Positions 39,236-41,352 of a DNA stretch of 41,352 bases are shown in pieces (positions within the stretch are counted from its first letter, which is position 1; the number at the start of each line of letters is the position of its first letter). Under the pieces are notes generated by a model. The model was given only the letters and a program-made list of their open reading frames with translations. It ran no database searches and had not been told where the DNA came from. Position numbers and translations under genes: made by a program. The stretch spans positions 1 through 41,352 of the forward strand of contig NZ_JWAJ01000150.1 in NCBI RefSeq assembly GCF_001068775.1, written 5' to 3'. The DNA is from Streptococcus pseudopneumoniae. GTDB taxonomy: Bacteria > Bacillota > Bacilli > Lactobacillales > Streptococcaceae.

Positions 39236-39404
39236 CGAGTTTATTAGCCCTATCTGCCACCTTCAATAGTCCAGTGGACTATTGAAGCCAACTAAATTGG
39301 TTAACATTGTTGTGAAATAACCAATTTATTTGCTTATTTGCAACCTCAAACAGTTCCCCAAACTGTTTGAGCCAACTAAACTCGTAAATATCGTAACGAA
39401 ATAA
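39203..39404 (+). repeat. Three tandem copies of the leuS 3' end with hairpins
   Basis: Copy 1 is the real leuS end (39203-39287), copy 2 is 39288-39371, and copy 3 is partial, 39372-39404. They would encode [14 protein letters not shown], [14 protein letters not shown] and PTKLVNIVTK-stop; copies 2 and 3 are not in frame with leuS. Copies 1 and 2 each have a hairpin around the stop codon (39206-39218/39233-39245 and 39293-39303/39318-39328) and a second hairpin (39261-39287 and 39345-39371). The stem sequences differ between copies but still pair. Confidence 0.85.
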
Positions 39405-39408
39405 ATTT

Positions 39409-39442
39409 AAAAATCCTTCAGAGTAGAATCTGGAGGATTTTT
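39409..39442 (+). terminator. Terminator of leuS
   Basis: A 14-bp stem with one G-T pair, AAAAATCCTTCAGA / TCTGGAGGATTTTT. It lies after the third leuS-tail copy, where it would follow directly if copy 3 were the old gene end. Confidence 0.88.
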
Positions 39443-39453
39443 AAATTGGATTA

Positions 39454-39462
39454 TGCTATAAT
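39454..39462 (+). promoter_or_regulatory. Extended -10 promoter of the yjdF transcript
   Basis: TGCTATAAT at 39454-39462, giving a start near 39469 and a leader of about 110 nt. Confidence 0.7.
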
Positions 39463-39469
39463 TAGCTCA

Positions 39470-39579
39470 ACTAAGATAAAAACACAGTTCTGGTTGGTAG
39501 TCCAGACGTAGGCAAGCCTATCAGTAACCTTCCTCCTTGGGTTGTCCATTCTTAGGGATAGATTTAAGGAGGTGCTGTC
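39470..39579 (+). promoter_or_regulatory. yjdF riboswitch
   Basis: A structured leader before a YjdF gene, the known position of the yjdF RNA motif, which senses azaaromatic compounds (family knowledge). Visible elements are hairpin CTGG...CCAG (39490-39505), hairpin TAGGC-AA-GCCTA (39509-39520), and CCTCCTT (39532-39538), which can pair with the ribosome site AAGGAGG (39566-39572). This suggests control of translation initiation. The structure was judged by eye, not by a covariance model. Confidence 0.85.
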
Positions 39580-39993
39580 GTGGAAACAATTTCAATTGGA
39601 TTGACAGTTTATTTTGAAGATGGATTTTGGCATGGTTTGTTTGAACAAGTGTATCGAGAAACTTATCAAGTTTGTCGTGTGACATTTGGTCAGGAGCCAA
39701 AAGATGATGAAATTCTAGAGATTTTACAGACTCAGTTTACTCAATTATCTTTTAGTCCAGAAACTACAGTTAAGCAACATGTAAAAATCAAGAACCCTAA
39801 ACGATTACAACGAATGGTGAGGAAACAAGTAAATCAAAAAGTTTCTTCCAAGTCGAAAGAACTATTGCAGTTGCAGTATGAGGAAAGGAAAAAGATTTCA
39901 AAACATCAATCTAGTGTCCAAAAACAATTGCTCAAACAAGAGAAATTCGAATGCAAACAGCAAAAACGTAGAGAGAAGCACAGGGGGCATTAA
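39580..39993 (+). CDS. yjdF: YjdF family protein (DUF2992)
   Basis: A 137-residue protein starting at GTG, 7 bp after AAGGAGG. The first 60 residues (ISIGLTVYFEDGFWHGLFEQ, YQVCRVTFGQEPKDDEILE) match the YjdF/DUF2992 pattern. The C-terminal half is a long, very basic helix (KRLQRMVRKQVNQKVSSKSK, QKRREKHRGH) that could bind nucleic acid. The molecular function is not known; the riboswitch link suggests a response to azaaromatic compounds. Confidence 0.9.
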   Translation: METISIGLTVYFEDGFWHGLFEQVYRETYQVCRVTFGQEPKDDEILEILQTQFTQLSFSPETTVKQHVKIKNPKRLQRMVRKQVNQKVSSKSKELLQLQYEERKKISKHQSSVQKQLLKQEKFECKQQKRREKHRGH

Positions 39994-40016
39994 CTCACTT
40001 GTTTCCATATTTGATC

Positions 40017-40043
40017 AATCCTCCATAAACTGGAGGATTTTTT
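40017..40043 (+). terminator. Terminator of yjdF
   Basis: Perfect 9-bp stem AATCCTCCA / TGGAGGATT with a 5-nt loop and a T6 tract. Confidence 0.88.
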
Positions 40044-40080
40044 GTAGATTACCTGTGAGATGTGATATACTATTCACATC
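40042..40080 (+). promoter_or_regulatory. Promoter of the GNAT gene with a palindrome around the -10
   Basis: TTGTAG (40042-40047) and TATACT (40066-40071) are 18 bp apart. The -10 lies between perfect 7-bp inverted repeats GATGTGA (40059-40065) and TCACATC (40074-40080), a layout suited to a repressor site. Confidence 0.65.
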
Positions 40081-40114
40081 TTTAAACTTATAAGTGTGAG
40101 ACAAGGAGAAAACT

Positions 40115-40807
40115 ATGCCTGTAAATGAATATGGTCAGATGATTGGTGAACCTGTAGACGATACACCTGGAGTTTTACCGTCACTTGTACGGATAGAAGG
40201 ACAGTATACGATTATCGAAGCTCTTTCAGTGGAAAAGCATGCGGAGGATTTGCTGGCTGTTTATGGTCCAGAATCACCTCAAGAGATGTGGACCTATCTC
40301 TTTCAACCACCAGTAGAAAATCTTGAAGAATTAATTGTTGCTATGAAGCAGATGATTGAGCGCAAGGATCGCTTCTATTATGCGATTATCGATAAAGTGA
40401 CTGGAAAGGCGCTGGGGACTTTTTCTCTCATGCGTATTGACCAAGCCAATCGCGTGATTGAAGTTGGAGCCGTGACCTTTTCGCCGGCTCTTAAACAGAC
40501 CAGGATGGGAACAGAAGCCCACTATTTGCTTGCTCGTTATGTCTTTGAAGAGCTTAACTATCGCCGTTATGAGTGGAAATGTGATGCGCTAAATCTACCT
40601 TCTAGAAAAGCAGCAGAACGTTTGGGCTTTATCTACGAGGGAACCTTCCGTCAAGCTGTTATTTATAAAGGGCGTACTAGAGATACGGATTGGTTGTCTA
40701 TGATTGATAAGGACTGGCCAAGGGTTAAAGCGCGTTTTGAATCGTGGTTGAGTCCAGATAATTTTGATGAAAATGGGCAACAGTTGAAATCCCTTAGAGA
40801 ATGTTAG
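40115..40807 (+). CDS. GNAT acetyltransferase (RimJ/RimL-like)
   Basis: A 230-residue acetyltransferase. The GNAT core is about residues 27-190: YYAIIDKVTGKALGTFSLMR, then IEVGAVTFSPALKQTRMGTE (acetyl-CoA region) and WKCDALNLPSRKAAERLGF. A C-terminal extension (DKDWPRVKARFESWLSPDNF) is usual for this subgroup, which is often annotated as acting on ribosomal proteins or small molecules; the substrate here is unknown. AAGGAG lies 7 bp before the ATG. Confidence 0.9.
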   Translation: MPVNEYGQMIGEPVDDTPGVLPSLVRIEGQYTIIEALSVEKHAEDLLAVYGPESPQEMWTYLFQPPVENLEELIVAMKQMIERKDRFYYAIIDKVTGKALGTFSLMRIDQANRVIEVGAVTFSPALKQTRMGTEAHYLLARYVFEELNYRRYEWKCDALNLPSRKAAERLGFIYEGTFRQAVIYKGRTRDTDWLSMIDKDWPRVKARFESWLSPDNFDENGQQLKSLREC

Positions 40808-40818
40808 AAAGGTTTGCT

Positions 40819-41241
40819 ATGATTAAGATTACAAAAGAAACATCTGTTTCACTTGATGATGTTTTGCATCTCTACCAGGCAGTTGGTTGGACAAATTATA
40901 CAAATCAGCTCCAAATGTTGGCCCAGGCTCTGACTCATTCACTGGCCATTTATCTAGCGCGTGATGGTGAGAAAATTGTTGGTCTAGTTCGCTTGATAGG
41001 AGACGGTTTTTCTTCAGTTTTTGTTCAGGATTTGATTGTCTTGCCTACCTATCAGCGTCAAGGAATTGGCAGCACCTTGATAAAGCAGGCTTTATCCGAT
41101 TATAAGGATGCCTATCAAGTCCAACTAGCGACAGAAGAGTCTGAAAAGACTCTTGGATTCTATCGTTCTCTGGGGTTTGAAGCCTTATCTAGTTTCCAGT
41201 GTACGGGCATGATTTGGGTGGACCGCAAAAAATTAAAATAA
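40819..41241 (+). CDS. GNAT acetyltransferase, small
   Basis: A 140-residue GNAT protein with YQAVGWTNYTNQ near the start and the acetyl-CoA motif VLPTYQRQGIGSTLIKQAL; LGFYRSLGFEAL is the C-terminal motif. I start at 40819 (MIKITKETSV), with AAAGG 6 bp upstream; the ATG at 40801 would overlap the previous stop and lacks a ribosome site. It is 11 bp after the preceding GNAT gene and probably co-transcribed. Substrate unknown. Confidence 0.88.
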   Translation: MIKITKETSVSLDDVLHLYQAVGWTNYTNQLQMLAQALTHSLAIYLARDGEKIVGLVRLIGDGFSSVFVQDLIVLPTYQRQGIGSTLIKQALSDYKDAYQVQLATEESEKTLGFYRSLGFEALSSFQCTGMIWVDRKKLK

Positions 41242-41250
41242 TCTTTTTCA

Positions 41251-41283
41251 CTTAAGCTAACTTTAAGTCTGCTTGTGTATCAT
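41251..41283 (+). promoter_or_regulatory. CiaR-type promoter
   Basis: The direct repeat CTTAAG-N5-TTTAAG (41251-41267) matches the CiaR box, and TATCAT (41278-41283) follows after 10 bp, the spacing known for CiaR-activated promoters. A start near 41290 is expected. Confidence 0.85.
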
Positions 41284-41289
41284 GTAATC

Positions 41290-41352
41290 ATTAAATAAAG
41301 ACCTCCTAACTTTATTTAATAGAAATCCTAAACTTTTTTTCATCATAATCTC
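41290..41352 (+). ncRNA. CiaR-dependent small RNA (csRNA family), 5' part
   Basis: Right after the CiaR promoter the RNA would begin with hairpin ATTAAATAAAG / CTTTATTTAAT, whose loop ACCTCCTAA carries an anti-Shine-Dalgarno sequence. An unpaired region AGAAATCCTAAACTTT follows. This is the csRNA layout described for S. pneumoniae, where these RNAs bind ribosome sites of target mRNAs. The terminator lies beyond the window. The exact member cannot be named. Confidence 0.85.

Noticed and set aside
39203..39371. CRISPR-like array because of regular 84-85 bp repeats
   Set aside because: There are no spacers; the units are diverged copies of a gene end with hairpins, and no cas genes are near.
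39236..39404. Stop-codon read-through of leuS into the extra tail copies
   Set aside because: Copy 2 begins 85 bp after copy 1, so it is out of frame with leuS; simple read-through would not translate it.

Overview
The window is chromosomal DNA of a mitis-group Streptococcus (S. mitis / S. oralis / S. pneumoniae relatives). The evidence is the low-GC coding style, the close match of GalU, LeuS, ProS and PBP1b to pneumococcal proteins as I remember them, the many TGnTATAAT extended -10 promoters, and a CiaR-controlled csRNA at the right edge. The species cannot be fixed from the sequence alone. Blocks that are separate in the pneumococcal map as I recall it are side by side here, so synteny differs.

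Layout. 1-1520: an IS30-family insertion sequence in a cluster of IS-end-like motifs. 1632-4251: an NAD-precursor operon (nadR, pnuC, NrtR-like Nudix protein). 4475-6579: a small membrane protein with a cre-like site over its promoter, a Ser/Thr-rich lipoprotein and a YoaK/DUF1275 membrane protein. 6580-7073: non-coding, ending in a decayed group II intron 3' end that stops one base before the valS stop codon. 7075-14389 (minus): a valine T-box leader, then flavin reductase-like, GNAT and P-loop kinase-like genes, a scar of valS and GNAT fragments, a TPR/HhH protein, a broken rhuM and finally intact valS. 14438-14833: a small HhH protein. 15038-21241 (plus): uppS-cdsA-rseP-proS, then bglA. 21318-30069 (minus): rhomboid, fthC, N-acetyl-DAP deacetylase and dapH, an EamA transporter, pbp1b, galU and gpsA. 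30260-36584 (minus): a YesM/YesN-type two-component system followed by an Fe3+/AfuA-type ABC transporter. 36734-41352 (plus): leuS, tandem copies of the leuS 3' end, a yjdF riboswitch with yjdF, two GNAT genes, and the start of a csRNA gene.

How the genes work together. NadR and PnuC form a nicotinamide riboside uptake and phosphorylation route. UppS, CdsA, PBP1b, GalU and GpsA supply lipid carrier, phospholipid precursors and cell-wall or capsule sugars. DapH and the M20 deacetylase are two steps of the acetylated lysine/DAP branch. The histidine kinase and response regulator probably sense and control the adjacent transporter.

The observations most worth following are: (1) the leuS 3' end occurs three times in tandem with mostly synonymous differences and covarying hairpins; (2) the valine T-box lies about 4.4 kb upstream of valS, with a duplicated, decayed valS start marking the place valS probably once occupied; (3) the group II intron relic abuts valS; (4) IS-end motifs are clustered around the IS30 element.
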